Source: Bdellovibrio sp.
GTDB lineage: Bacteria; Bdellovibrionota; Bacteriovoracia; Bacteriovoracales; Bacteriovoracaceae
Assembly: GCA_016187935.1 (NCBI GenBank)
Contig: JACPIU010000017.1
Coordinates: 62,001 to 126,000, forward strand
Direction: 5' to 3'
Length of the DNA stretch: 64,000 nt
Both the position numbers and the translations under genes were made by a program. This document shows positions 43,927-52,888 of this stretch, in pieces. The notes below the pieces were generated by a model. That model had not been told where the DNA came from and made no database searches. It worked only from the letters and a program-made list of their open reading frames with translations. Position 1 is the first letter of the stretch; every line of letters starts with the position of its first letter.

Positions 43927-46734
43927 GTGAAAAGAAACCTATTTTCTAAAATGATGACCGTCATTCTTTGTTATTTGCTCGCGGTCAATCAAGTGATGGC
44001 ACAGACCCTCAAACATCAGGACAAAGAGCTGGAAATTTTGAAATCGGAAAATACCACTGGGCAGGCCAGCTACAAGCAAAAAAAATTAGAGAAATCTAAA
44101 AATGAATTCGGCTTTGGCAATCAGCTCGGTGATTTCAGCCTGAATTATTTACTCTTTATCTCGCACTATATTCCTGGCTCCCTCATGCCCGTAGTTTGTC
44201 GTAATCCCATGACGGCGTATCTGACGGGTGGTGTTGGCGGAGTTTTGCCCCTTATTTGGCTGGATAATTTAGTTTTTTCTCTGGGAAGTATTGTCTCCCT
44301 TTATACAGAGTTAATGATTTTTGATCATCTGCAAAGTTACTATCGGAAGATGGAAGCGGATATGAAAGGCGGCGATAAATGCAACGAATCCGTAAGTGAG
44401 AATGATAGCGATGCCACCAATGTGACTAGGAACGGTAGTGGTAGTGGTAGTGGTAGTGAGACAGCGAATGGAAATGGGAGTGGCGCAAAGAGTTTGTTAT
44501 TGAAACGGAATGCGCTCAAAGGAGGGATCGTAACACAGAGAAAGTTACGTGCTGATTTGTCGTTAAATGATGGTAGTGGAAGTGGCAGTGGTAGTGGGAC
44601 GGCAAACACTGCATGTACTCCTGGCCCTGAAGAAAATTTGCAGCTCAAGGGATTGGAACTCCAATACGATGCTCTTGCGCATGAGATTGAACTTCTTACC
44701 ATGAAGGCCGATGCCATTCGTGCCACCAAGGCCGCTTGGCTTTTATCTGCTGCCCTTAGCGCGGTGATTGGTGTTGTCATGGTTACTACAGGAGCAGCGG
44801 CCGTGACTGCAGGTGCTGCTGCAGGTACCATAATTGGGGGAGAGCTTGGATATTTCACAGTGTCGCGACCTGTTGGTCAAGCCTATGGTGCAGCTATGGG
44901 TGCCCTATATGGTGCTGGAGTGGTCGAACCTATGCATTCCCAGACAGGAGATGTCTGTTCCCCAATGTTTTTGGTTACCGGTGCCTATCTGGGTGCCGTC
45001 GGCATCAATGAAGCAATCATTAAGTACAAGGCCGATGGGGAACCCCATCCCGACATTAAATTTCCCGGTGCGCCTAAATCGAGCTTCAATGCTCCGGCTC
45101 GAGGCAAAGAAATTTTGCCAGTCTTAAATCGCGCCAAATCATTTGAAGAGTTGGTTTATGGTTTATTAGAAATGCTGGCAGGGAAGGGTGTGACATTGGC
45201 CCAGCACCGCCGGATACAGGACGAATTGAAAAAAAATGGCGGATTTAAGGTCGATACAGAAGACTTCTTGGCATTAAAAAAATATATAGGCTTGGCATTA
45301 AAGGAAGATTTTTGGAAAAAATCTTCTGAGCTGATGCAAAAATTATCCTTGATGGATAAGGCCCAGGCCACCACAGTCAATACAAAAGATGATCAAGAGG
45401 AAGCCGCGGACATTGCGTCGGAGGCAGCGGAGGCCGAGAGTCTTGGCGACGGATTTAATATTTTTAAGGATGCCACGGCGGTTTTTAATACCGGCACGAA
45501 TGCCGTCAATTTGACGAACGAAAGTGAAATCGGCGCGGATCTTAGAAAGGTCAAGGAGAATCCCGTGGCCAATGGCCCAGAGGTCATTAGCAAATATTTA
45601 AGCTGGGATTTCTTTGTTAAATTTGCCAACTATCTTGGATTCAGTAATGGAGGTGAATTGGCCTTCCTTCTCTATATTACCATGGTAGGTGATCTGGTGG
45701 TTTTGAAATCCAGAAGTTGGATTATTCATCCTCTCATGTCCTATTTCTATGGGATTGACGGGACTTGGGAGGCCAAGCTCGTTTCTTCCTTGGTTGCGGC
45801 CTACTTTGCAAATGCCTATCGAAAAGAGGTGATCGAGGCAAAGAAGAAGGCCATTGATTTTAAAATTCGGGTGGGGGAAATTATCACGGCCATGAATCGT
45901 CCTGGCGGAGGTGTCCCCAATCCCTCAGGAGGGCAAACTTCGTCGGCAAAAGGAGAATCGGCCCAACTATCATCTTCTGCGGAACTAAAAGAATGTATTA
46001 ATAGCAGCGATTTAATCGGTCCCCAAGCAGTGGGACCATGCCAGGGACAGCAGAATCAAAATGTCACGGCCTTCTCTCTTGATAGTGAAGGATTTACTTC
46101 TGCCTTCGGCAATATTGGCGCGATTGCCGCTGGCGCTGCGGGCAATCTAGGGCAAGCTTTAAATCGCATGTCTGCGGGAAATGAGAAGGGGGCCCAGGGT
46201 GAGTTGCGTAATTTAGGCAGCGCCGGTCCCAGCTTGGCGGCGGCGATCAAGAGCAATCTTGATTTATTAAGCAAGAAATTCCCCAAGAAAAAGATAAATG
46301 ACCGTTTGAGCAATCTGGAAAAACTCTACGCGGGTCGTATTCAAAATGCGCTGCGATCTGCGGGTCTCAAGGCCCCAACTTTGGCGGCATCGCCTTTGTC
46401 TTTTGCGACTTTGGCCTCTATTGCTCCACCGAAGGAGCAAAAAGGTAATGAGTCCGATGGTGGGAAAGATAATGCTGTCCTCAACAAAGGTACCAAACCT
46501 TTGCTGGCAGATTACGGAGGTTTCAAAATGGATTTTGCCAAAGGTAAACCGCTACCGATGGCAGGAGGGCAAATCAGTTCTTATACCAAGCAGGATTATC
46601 AGGATGCCGTTAAAGGGAACTTTGAATACAAAGATGATGATATTGGCCAGAACACACAGGAAGATATTTTTAAAACGATCACACTTCGCTATTTTAAAAC
46701 CGCTTATCCTCTCATTTTCAAAAAGAAGGATTGA
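43927..46734 (+). CDS. Giant membrane protein C, distant relative of proteins A and B
   Basis: A 935-aa protein. GTG at 43927 with GAGAGG six bases upstream gives MKRNLFSKMMTVILCYLLAVNQVMAQ, a good signal peptide; a TTG at 43909 is less likely. Hydrophobic segments lie near residues 85-140, 270-330 and 570-600. Two Gly-Ser repeat linkers occur near 170-180 and 216-224. The Ala-rich tail leads to EDIFKTITLRYFKTAYPLIF, which aligns with the ends of A and B. The central Ala/Gly membrane part (TAGAAAGTIIGGELGYF) differs from A and B. Family unknown. Confidence 0.6.
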   Translation: MKRNLFSKMMTVILCYLLAVNQVMAQTLKHQDKELEILKSENTTGQASYKQKKLEKSKNEFGFGNQLGDFSLNYLLFISHYIPGSLMPVVCRNPMTAYLTGGVGGVLPLIWLDNLVFSLGSIVSLYTELMIFDHLQSYYRKMEADMKGGDKCNESVSENDSDATNVTRNGSGSGSGSETANGNGSGAKSLLLKRNALKGGIVTQRKLRADLSLNDGSGSGSGSGTANTACTPGPEENLQLKGLELQYDALAHEIELLTMKADAIRATKAAWLLSAALSAVIGVVMVTTGAAAVTAGAAAGTIIGGELGYFTVSRPVGQAYGAAMGALYGAGVVEPMHSQTGDVCSPMFLVTGAYLGAVGINEAIIKYKADGEPHPDIKFPGAPKSSFNAPARGKEILPVLNRAKSFEELVYGLLEMLAGKGVTLAQHRRIQDELKKNGGFKVDTEDFLALKKYIGLALKEDFWKKSSELMQKLSLMDKAQATTVNTKDDQEEAADIASEAAEAESLGDGFNIFKDATAVFNTGTNAVNLTNESEIGADLRKVKENPVANGPEVISKYLSWDFFVKFANYLGFSNGGELAFLLYITMVGDLVVLKSRSWIIHPLMSYFYGIDGTWEAKLVSSLVAAYFANAYRKEVIEAKKKAIDFKIRVGEIITAMNRPGGGVPNPSGGQTSSAKGESAQLSSSAELKECINSSDLIGPQAVGPCQGQQNQNVTAFSLDSEGFTSAFGNIGAIAAGAAGNLGQALNRMSAGNEKGAQGELRNLGSAGPSLAAAIKSNLDLLSKKFPKKKINDRLSNLEKLYAGRIQNALRSAGLKAPTLAASPLSFATLASIAPPKEQKGNESDGGKDNAVLNKGTKPLLADYGGFKMDFAKGKPLPMAGGQISSYTKQDYQDAVKGNFEYKDDDIGQNTQEDIFKTITLRYFKTAYPLIFKKKD
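44431..44600 (+). repeat. Gly-Ser codon repeats inside giant membrane protein C
   Basis: Near 44434-44457 GGTAGT is repeated four times, and near 44572-44599 a similar Gly-Ser run occurs with mixed codons (GGTAGTGGAAGTGGCAGT). Both encode flexible linkers and are possible slippage sites. Confidence 0.7.
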
Positions 46735-46915
46735 GCGGGAGAGTTATTTTAAAGCAGGTGTTGGGATTATCCTGAACGATTTCGAGAGTGCACAAAGAAA
46801 GATCTTCATCAAAAAATGTTCCCTGCTATAAAACCGAGTGCAAACGTCAGGTATGCTATGAAGGCGCTTGATTTTTTCTATGAAAAAATGCTCACACGGT
46901 GAATAATAAATTAAT

Positions 46916-46978
46916 ATGAACAAAAATATTTTAGATGTCATGAGCAGTGAGGAAATCATGACTTATTGGCCGAATTAA
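46916..46978 (+). CDS. Possible 20-aa upstream peptide
   Basis: ATG at 46916 encodes MNKNILDVMSSEEIMTYWPN, and its TAA directly abuts the ATG at 46979. The ribosome-binding site is weak. The contact with the downstream frame suggests coupling, but chance is possible. Confidence 0.25.
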   Translation: MNKNILDVMSSEEIMTYWPN

Positions 46979-46993
46979 ATGGTGGAAATGGTG

Positions 46994-48106
46994 ATGAAAA
47001 ATAGGAGCTATTTTCTTCTGCTTCTGAGCATAATCCTACTTCCACTTCCTGCATGGTCTGCGTCTTTCTTGGTCAAAAATGTTAAAAAAGAAAAAAATCT
47101 ATTGATCGTAACCGGACTATCTGAAGCGGAAGGTTCGAAATTAACCGTATCGGTTGGAGGACAAGATTGCGTCGCCCAAGTGAACAAGGTCAAAGGTCCG
47201 AATACTCTTCTTCAATTAGATTTTAATTGTAACTTGGCGAGCGTTGAAAAAGGGAATTCCCTCTCATATACCAAGGAACTTAATCCCGACTCCAAACTGG
47301 ATAATCTGGTTATCTCTCGGGTGGAAGCAAAAAAACATCTTATTTACGCCAATATTCCGCCAAGTTTAACTGTTAACGTCGGCTCCGAGTTCACCATTTT
47401 CTCTCCTGACAGAAATTATTGTATTATCGCTGTCGTTTCAATCTCGAAAAACATTGCCGCTCTTAATACGCGCAAATGTTCTTTTGAATATGAGATTCGC
47501 GTGGGGATGCCATTGGAAGCACGTTCGAATATAAGCAAGCGAGGTCGGACAGGGCAAGGAAGTGTTGGCCTTGATTCCATGTATTTTCTTTTTGGTGCCG
47601 GTTATCCGACCATCACATATAGCAACGCTCAGGACAAGAGTACCACTGATACGCTGAAATCAGATTCATCCGTTTCCAATTTTAGATTTGCACTCGATTT
47701 GTTGGGGGTATACTTTCCAATCTCAAACGGTCTCATCTTATGTGGTGGTCTGGCCCATGTGGTTCGTGATGGATATTCCGGTGGAAGTACAAAATATGAA
47801 ATCTATCAAATTCAAGCTGGAACTTCTTTTTTGTTCTTTTTCAATAAGCAACGTTTTGGCAAAGGGCTCTTTTTAAGGGCCGATGCAGGGATGGCACGCT
47901 ATACGGCCACTGCCGTGACTAATAGTGAAGAGGGTGGAGTGAGCAATACTCCGGCCAAAAATGGCTGGGGTGCCATGGCCGGTGGAGGATGGTCCTTTAA
48001 TGCCACGGATAGCGTGATGATGATGGGGCAGGTCCTTTATGCTTATCGTTCTATGGGTGATTCCAAAATCTCCACCATAACCGCGGTGTTGGGGTTGATG
48101 TTCTGA
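46994..48106 (+). CDS. Exported protein with N-terminal domain and beta-barrel-like C-terminus
   Basis: A 370-aa protein (an ATG at 46979 would add five residues). The signal peptide ends PAWSA. Residues 22-170 contain a beta-rich domain with three Cys in two places (GGQDCVAQV; DFNCNLAS) and a repeat-like strand pattern. Residues 180-370 show amphipathic strands with glycine/aromatic pattern (YFLFGAGYPTITYSNA, GKGLFLRADAGMARYTA) and end in phenylalanine (AVLGLMF), as in outer-membrane barrels. The next gene appears to start inside its last codon. No family recognised. Confidence 0.55.
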   Translation: MKNRSYFLLLLSIILLPLPAWSASFLVKNVKKEKNLLIVTGLSEAEGSKLTVSVGGQDCVAQVNKVKGPNTLLQLDFNCNLASVEKGNSLSYTKELNPDSKLDNLVISRVEAKKHLIYANIPPSLTVNVGSEFTIFSPDRNYCIIAVVSISKNIAALNTRKCSFEYEIRVGMPLEARSNISKRGRTGQGSVGLDSMYFLFGAGYPTITYSNAQDKSTTDTLKSDSSVSNFRFALDLLGVYFPISNGLILCGGLAHVVRDGYSGGSTKYEIYQIQAGTSFLFFFNKQRFGKGLFLRADAGMARYTATAVTNSEEGGVSNTPAKNGWGAMAGGGWSFNATDSVMMMGQVLYAYRSMGDSKISTITAVLGLMF

Positions 48107-50400
48107 AAAAAATATTTCCATGGACGGCATCAAATTTCGCTCAACATCTGGTTAAGTATCCTAAATATTACCTTGGCGCTTCAATTTTAACCGTTCTAAT
48201 TTTATCGGCACCTATTATTTGGCTCAAAACCAATTATGGTGCACGTATTTGGTTTCGCACCACTGACCCTCTGATTAAAGAAATGGATGCGTTAGAGAGA
48301 ATGTTCGGCAGTGATGAAAAAGTCATTATTGGTATCCATCTTAAAAATGGAATTTTCACCAACGAATCGATCAAGCTGTTGCATGAAATCACGGAGAAAC
48401 TTTGGACCATGCCGGACATTGTACGGGTGGATTCCCTTTCCAATTATAATCACTCCATTGCTAAATCTGACGACATTATTACCACGCCTTTTTTAGATAA
48501 GGGGAAGCATTACACTCATGCGGAGTTAGAAGAGCGCAAGACCATTGCCATGGACGACGCTATTTTAAGCGATCGTTTTGTGGATAAGCGCGGTACGACC
48601 TTCCTGGTTGTAGGTACTTTGGTCGCCGAGGTGGTGCGACAGCCTGATTATAAGAATCTCAATCGTGCCCTGCGGGACATGATGGGGCCTATCGAGAGCA
48701 ATCCGCTCTACAAAAACTATTCGTTTCATTACGCCGGTTCGGGAGTCATTAACGATGCCTATCGCGATGTCTCTGACCGCGATATCGCTGTCATGATTCC
48801 TTTAAACATCCTGATGATGGCGCTTTTCCTCTATGCCGTGTTTCGCTCTTGGAAGGGAATTCTTCTTCCCATCGGTTTGGTGGGAGTGACGGTCATTTGT
48901 ACTTTGGGTATTTCAGCAGCAGTTGGTTTCGAGTTCGATAATTTAAGTGCCGCCATTCCCGGGATTCTGATTGCTGTGTGCCTGGCAGATTCGGTCCATC
49001 TCCTATCCACATATTATCGTGCCGTTCGGATGGGGCAAGATCAGAAAAGTGCCATGATTGAGACGATTGAAAAAAATCTCATGGCCACTTTCTTGACTAG
49101 CCTTACTACTTTTTTGGGCTTTATCAGCTTGGCCAACACTGAACTTATTCCGGTGCAGAAAATGGGGATTCTGGCCGGCACGGGCACCATGCTGGCATGG
49201 TTTTTCACGATTGGTGGGGTATGTCCTTTTTTGTATCTCACTTCAAATTTCAAGCTGCGTGAAAAGACCACTTTGAATCCGCAATTTGCTTATCGTGTCG
49301 TCGATTGGATTGAGAAACATCGACGAAGTATTTTATGGATTTCAAATCTTTCCATGCTTCTGATGTTTTATCTTGGAATCCAAAACAGGGTGAATTCTGA
49401 CCCATTGGAGCATTTTGATAAGCGACTCAAGGTGAGTCGTGATGCCTACTTCCTATTGGATATTTTTAATGGGGTCGGTGGCCCACAAGTATTGATTGAT
49501 TCCGGTCAGGAAGATGGAGCTAAGGATCCGGCATTCTTGGCAAAAGTTGAACATTTTATTACCGAAGTTGATAAGGAACCAGTGGTCAACAAGGTTAGCT
49601 CAATTCTCGATATTATTAAACAACTCAATCAACGCTTGCACGGTGATGATAGGGCCTTTTACCGTATTCCCGATTCACGCGAACAGGTGGCGGAAATTTT
49701 GCTTATGTACTCCATGGGATTACCACAAGGAATGGATTTAAATAACCAAATTAGTTTAGATGGACGTTTTATTCGGCTGGAAATTAACTGGTCTCTGCAT
49801 GATTCGCAACGCTCTTTAAAAATGATTGCCGGTTTTGAAGAATTGGCCAAGCAACTGGGTCTTACCCTTTCGATTACCGGCAAGTTGACCATGTACCATC
49901 GCATGACGGGATATATAGTTCGAACCTTTTTCTATTCCATGTTGGCTTCGTTTATTGGCATCGGATTAATTATGATGATTTCCATGGGATCGTGGAAATT
50001 TGGACTACTGTCTCTTCCGCCTAATATTGTTCCCATGGCCTTTAGCATTGGACTCATGACCCTTTTAAAACGTCCCATTGATATCGGCACCAGTTTGGTG
50101 ATCAGCGTATGTTTTGGCATCGCTGTGGATGATACCATTCATTTTCTCATCCATTATCGCCAAAGCATGGATAAAGGCATGGATATCAAAGATGCCATTC
50201 GGGATATTTATGTGCATACCGCCCCTTCCTTGGTTTTTACCACGGTTATTCTGGTTACTTGTTTTGGCGCTTTTATTTTTGCTAATTTCATTCCCAATGT
50301 GAATTTTGGTATTTTGTGCGCTTTTACTCTTTCCGTGGCGTTGGCGATGGATTTGCTTTATCTTCCCGCTCTTCTATTTACTTTCAAACTTCGAAAATAG
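48103..50400 (+). CDS. RND/MMPL-family transporter, apparently starting at CTG
   Basis: A 765-aa inner-membrane protein. The frame is open upstream of the first ATG (48283), and the extra 60 codons encode a normal RND start: LKKIFPWTASNFAQHLVKYP, then the first helix (LGASILTVLILSAPIIWL) and TNYGARIWFRTTDPL. No ATG, GTG or TTG exists in this extension after the preceding in-frame stop; CTG at 48103, overlapping the TGA of the previous gene, is the best candidate. The sterol-sensing-like helix cluster shows AVCLADSVHLLSTYYRA and its second-half counterpart GIAVDDTIHFLIHYRQS, both with the conserved Asp. Substrate unknown; lipids are common for MMPL types. Confidence 0.85.
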   Translation: MKKIFPWTASNFAQHLVKYPKYYLGASILTVLILSAPIIWLKTNYGARIWFRTTDPLIKEMDALERMFGSDEKVIIGIHLKNGIFTNESIKLLHEITEKLWTMPDIVRVDSLSNYNHSIAKSDDIITTPFLDKGKHYTHAELEERKTIAMDDAILSDRFVDKRGTTFLVVGTLVAEVVRQPDYKNLNRALRDMMGPIESNPLYKNYSFHYAGSGVINDAYRDVSDRDIAVMIPLNILMMALFLYAVFRSWKGILLPIGLVGVTVICTLGISAAVGFEFDNLSAAIPGILIAVCLADSVHLLSTYYRAVRMGQDQKSAMIETIEKNLMATFLTSLTTFLGFISLANTELIPVQKMGILAGTGTMLAWFFTIGGVCPFLYLTSNFKLREKTTLNPQFAYRVVDWIEKHRRSILWISNLSMLLMFYLGIQNRVNSDPLEHFDKRLKVSRDAYFLLDIFNGVGGPQVLIDSGQEDGAKDPAFLAKVEHFITEVDKEPVVNKVSSILDIIKQLNQRLHGDDRAFYRIPDSREQVAEILLMYSMGLPQGMDLNNQISLDGRFIRLEINWSLHDSQRSLKMIAGFEELAKQLGLTLSITGKLTMYHRMTGYIVRTFFYSMLASFIGIGLIMMISMGSWKFGLLSLPPNIVPMAFSIGLMTLLKRPIDIGTSLVISVCFGIAVDDTIHFLIHYRQSMDKGMDIKDAIRDIYVHTAPSLVFTTVILVTCFGAFIFANFIPNVNFGILCAFTLSVALAMDLLYLPALLFTFKLRK

Positions 50401-50450
50401 GTCTTAAGGGCCTTCTTTGCCCAGCAATTCTATACAGTATTGCCTTCTGA

Positions 50451-50456
50451 TATAAT
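50451..50456 (+). promoter_or_regulatory. -10 box close to the lytic transglycosylase start
   Basis: TATAAT lies only 10 bases before the ATG at 50467 and there is no ribosome-binding site, so a leaderless transcript is possible. The -35 region is poor. Confidence 0.3.
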
Positions 50457-50466
50457 CATTCTCATT

Positions 50467-51534
50467 ATGTGGAAAAAGCTCGTTCTATCCATGTCTATTT
50501 TCTTAATCTCATTGTCGCTGTGGGCCCAGGGCCAGTTCACATTTTTTACCAAGAGCGAGATTGAAGAAGGGCGAGCGCGCTTCTGGTTTAAATACTATAC
50601 CCAAGAGGGACGGCAAAATTTTTTACGCCATCTCCAGAACGGTGAAAATTATCGTGGTTTGGTAGAGTTCACTCTTGCCTCATATGGTCTTCCCTCTGAA
50701 CTTTATTATCTGGGTCTGATTGAAAGTGGCTTCATTCCGCAGAGTGTGTCGAGCGCCAAGGCCCGCGGCCCATGGCAATTCATGCCGGCCACAGGGATGA
50801 AATATGGGCTGCGTATTGATGATTATGTCGATGAAAGAATGAGTGTGCCAAAAAGCACCAAAGCTGCGTCTCATTATTTGCTGGATTTATATAACATTTT
50901 CAATGATTGGGCATTGGCCGCGGCGGCCTACAATGCTGGTGAGTACAAAGTGTTGGATGCCGTGAGGAAAGGCAATACACGCAATTTGCGAATATTGTGC
51001 GAACAAAAACTGCTGGTCGTCGAAACCTGCGATTATGTGGCAAAAATTTGGGTGGCCAGTCAATTAGATCGACGACGCTCGGAATTTGGTATCATTGTGC
51101 CGGAAGCATCACCGGAGATGGGCCTAGACAAGGTTGAAACACCTGACTTTTTTTGGCGAGCAATACCAATAAAAAGAATGAGCGAGATAAGCGAACTTAG
51201 CTTTACCTTAGGACAGAGGGAGAGTGATCTGAGATATTTCAATCCTGATTTGCTGACCGCCGCGATTCCAGGAGACCCAAATCAACCCTATTATGTTTAT
51301 TTGCCCAATCGTTACTTTCTTAAGGCCAAAAAAACGTTAGAAGAAGAGGGGCGAAGGGCCTTTAAAATAAAAGACCCGCTTCCACTTAAAAAATTGGGGT
51401 TGGAGTTAAAGGCGGGCGATGCACTTTGGGTGCGTAAAATATCCGAGGATGGACTGAAGCTCGAGGCTCCTTCTTCAGGCAAACATATCGTTCTGAGTAT
51501 GCAAGAATTTGCAAAGTTACAGGGAAAGCTTTAA
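50467..51534 (+). CDS. Periplasmic lytic transglycosylase, MltD-like SLT domain
   Basis: A 355-aa protein with a signal peptide (MWKKLVLSMSIFLISLSLWAQ). The SLT domain shows the catalytic Glu E86 in YLGLIESGF, then SAKARGPWQFMPATGMKYGL and AAAAYNAGEYKV, the ES, GLMQ-type and AYNxG motifs of family 1 transglycosylases. It cleaves peptidoglycan between MurNAc and GlcNAc, forming anhydro ends. The C-terminal part (FTLGQRESDLRYFNPDLL) resembles a LysM-like segment. A TTG nine codons upstream is less likely than the ATG chosen. It overlaps the convergent gene by 18 bases. Confidence 0.88.
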   Translation: MWKKLVLSMSIFLISLSLWAQGQFTFFTKSEIEEGRARFWFKYYTQEGRQNFLRHLQNGENYRGLVEFTLASYGLPSELYYLGLIESGFIPQSVSSAKARGPWQFMPATGMKYGLRIDDYVDERMSVPKSTKAASHYLLDLYNIFNDWALAAAAYNAGEYKVLDAVRKGNTRNLRILCEQKLLVVETCDYVAKIWVASQLDRRRSEFGIIVPEASPEMGLDKVETPDFFWRAIPIKRMSEISELSFTLGQRESDLRYFNPDLLTAAIPGDPNQPYYVYLPNRYFLKAKKTLEEEGRRAFKIKDPLPLKKLGLELKAGDALWVRKISEDGLKLEAPSSGKHIVLSMQEFAKLQGKL

Positions 51535-51915
51535 ATCGTAATCTTCTGCCAGTTCTTTAAGAACTTGATCAACCACCGCCCTCGGAATAATCAGATCAAC
51601 CACTGAAGCCTTGTAGTTGAGATCCAGGTGGCATTTTCTTTCACAGGTGAAATCACCGGAAACTATCTCCACCATTTTAATAGGAAGTTTATTTTGAAAT
51701 CCCCCATACCAAGCAAAAAATTCTTCCAGCTTGTCTTTAAAGGCATTTAAAATGTCATCTTTAGAATCTTTGGATAAATTATAAATAAAATGGCCGGCGT
51801 CCATTTTTTTTCCGTTAATAATAATTTCTATCATTCCACGTGAGTTTATGGATAAGGTATCATTGAGACATACAGGGCAGTAATTGGTAAGTTGGGTTTT
51901 GCTAATGATTGACAT
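51517..51915 (-). CDS. Hypothetical protein with N-terminal CPVC motif
   Basis: A 132-aa protein without signal peptide. NYCPVCLNDT near residue 12 and a later CERKCHLDLN near 93 give two Cys pairs that could bind zinc. The rest has a regular mix of helices and strands (IEIIINGKKMDAGHFIYNLSK). No family recognised. It is divergent from the hydrolase gene at 52034, with a shared 118-base regulatory gap. Confidence 0.6.
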   Translation of the reverse strand: MSIISKTQLTNYCPVCLNDTLSINSRGMIEIIINGKKMDAGHFIYNLSKDSKDDILNAFKDKLEEFFAWYGGFQNKLPIKMVEIVSGDFTCERKCHLDLNYKASVVDLIIPRAVVDQVLKELAEDYDLKLSL

Positions 51916-51973
51916 TACAAAGGATTCCTTGCTGAAAATACCTTACAAATACAACGCCTCATTCTGAGACAAC

Positions 51974-51992
51974 CAGGTATAGAATATACCAG
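51974..51992. promoter_or_regulatory. Operator-like dyad GGTATA-GAA-TATACC
   Basis: A six-base perfect dyad with three central bases (51976-51990) lies in the gap between divergent genes. It could be an operator for either gene. Confidence 0.3.
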
Positions 51993-52033
51993 TTCCTTAT
52001 AGAATTTTTCAAAAATAAAAAAAAGGAATTTTT

Positions 52034-52888
52034 ATGGTCGATATTAGAGCTATCAAAATGCGCGACGGAGTTGAAATTTCTTGTAAGATCAAAGAAATGG
52101 GAGGACCTATCTGGCTTGTGGCCACTCATGGCATTGGTGAGCATCTGGAACGCCATCAGTATTTATCCGATATTTTTGGTCAATATTTTAACATCTTTCG
52201 TTATGACCTGAGAGGTCATGGCAGAAGTGGAGGCCCTCGGGGAGATATTGATGCTTTTAGTCAGTATATGGAGGATTTGAGTGAACTAATCCAATTTCTC
52301 CATCAGGAATATCGCATGAAGCGATATGTTTTGTTTGGCCATTCCATGGGGGCCCTCATTACTGCCAGTTACCTGCAAAATTTTCATAAGACCGAGTATT
52401 ACCCTGAACGTGTTTTTTTAAGTGCTCCGCCTGCAGCCTATGTAGGGCTTCTGGGTAAGTTTATTGAATATGCGCCTCCCGGCCTTTTTAGAAAAATTGA
52501 GCAGTCTGCGCTGGGTCTCAAACTTAGAGGATTGGTGGATTTACAGTATTTATCCCATGATCCTCGGGTAAGGGAGGCCTATCTGGCAGACCCTTTAAAT
52601 GAGTTGGCGTTGCACACCCGTTTGCTTTTTGGGATGGCCGCCGCGGCCAAGGATGTTTTCGCCCGTCCCATCAGACCAAAGTGTCCTGCCATGTGCGTGG
52701 TGGGGAGTGAGGATCAAATTGTAAATCCTCATTTTTTAAAAAAATATTTCGCCAATGTAGATCGTTCTTTTGACTTTCAGATCATTAAGGGAGGTTATCA
52801 CGAACTTCACAATGAAATAGAAAAATACAGGCGTGTCTATTTTGAGTTATTGAGAAATTTTCTGATGGATTGCTTATACCGAGAGTAG
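52034..52888 (+). CDS. Alpha/beta hydrolase, monoacylglycerol lipase-like
   Basis: A 284-aa cytoplasmic protein. Landmarks of the serine aminopeptidase/monoglyceride lipase (hydrolase_4) family are ATHGIGEHLERHQYL, FRYDLRGHGRSGGPRG, the elbow GHSMGA with S104, and the late Asp and His in VVGSEDQIVNPHF and GGYHELHNE. It lacks a signal peptide. AAAAGGAA is the ribosome-binding site. The stop region overlaps the convergent glutamine amidotransferase by 15 bases. Confidence 0.85.
   Translation: MVDIRAIKMRDGVEISCKIKEMGGPIWLVATHGIGEHLERHQYLSDIFGQYFNIFRYDLRGHGRSGGPRGDIDAFSQYMEDLSELIQFLHQEYRMKRYVLFGHSMGALITASYLQNFHKTEYYPERVFLSAPPAAYVGLLGKFIEYAPPGLFRKIEQSALGLKLRGLVDLQYLSHDPRVREAYLADPLNELALHTRLLFGMAAAAKDVFARPIRPKCPAMCVVGSEDQIVNPHFLKKYFANVDRSFDFQIIKGGYHELHNEIEKYRRVYFELLRNFLMDCLYRE

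Noticed and set aside
44340-44858. 172-codon minus-strand frame with Leu-Pro repeats
   Set aside because: It is the antisense reading of the Gly-Ser and Ala-rich part of giant protein C; low-complexity coding explains the open frame.
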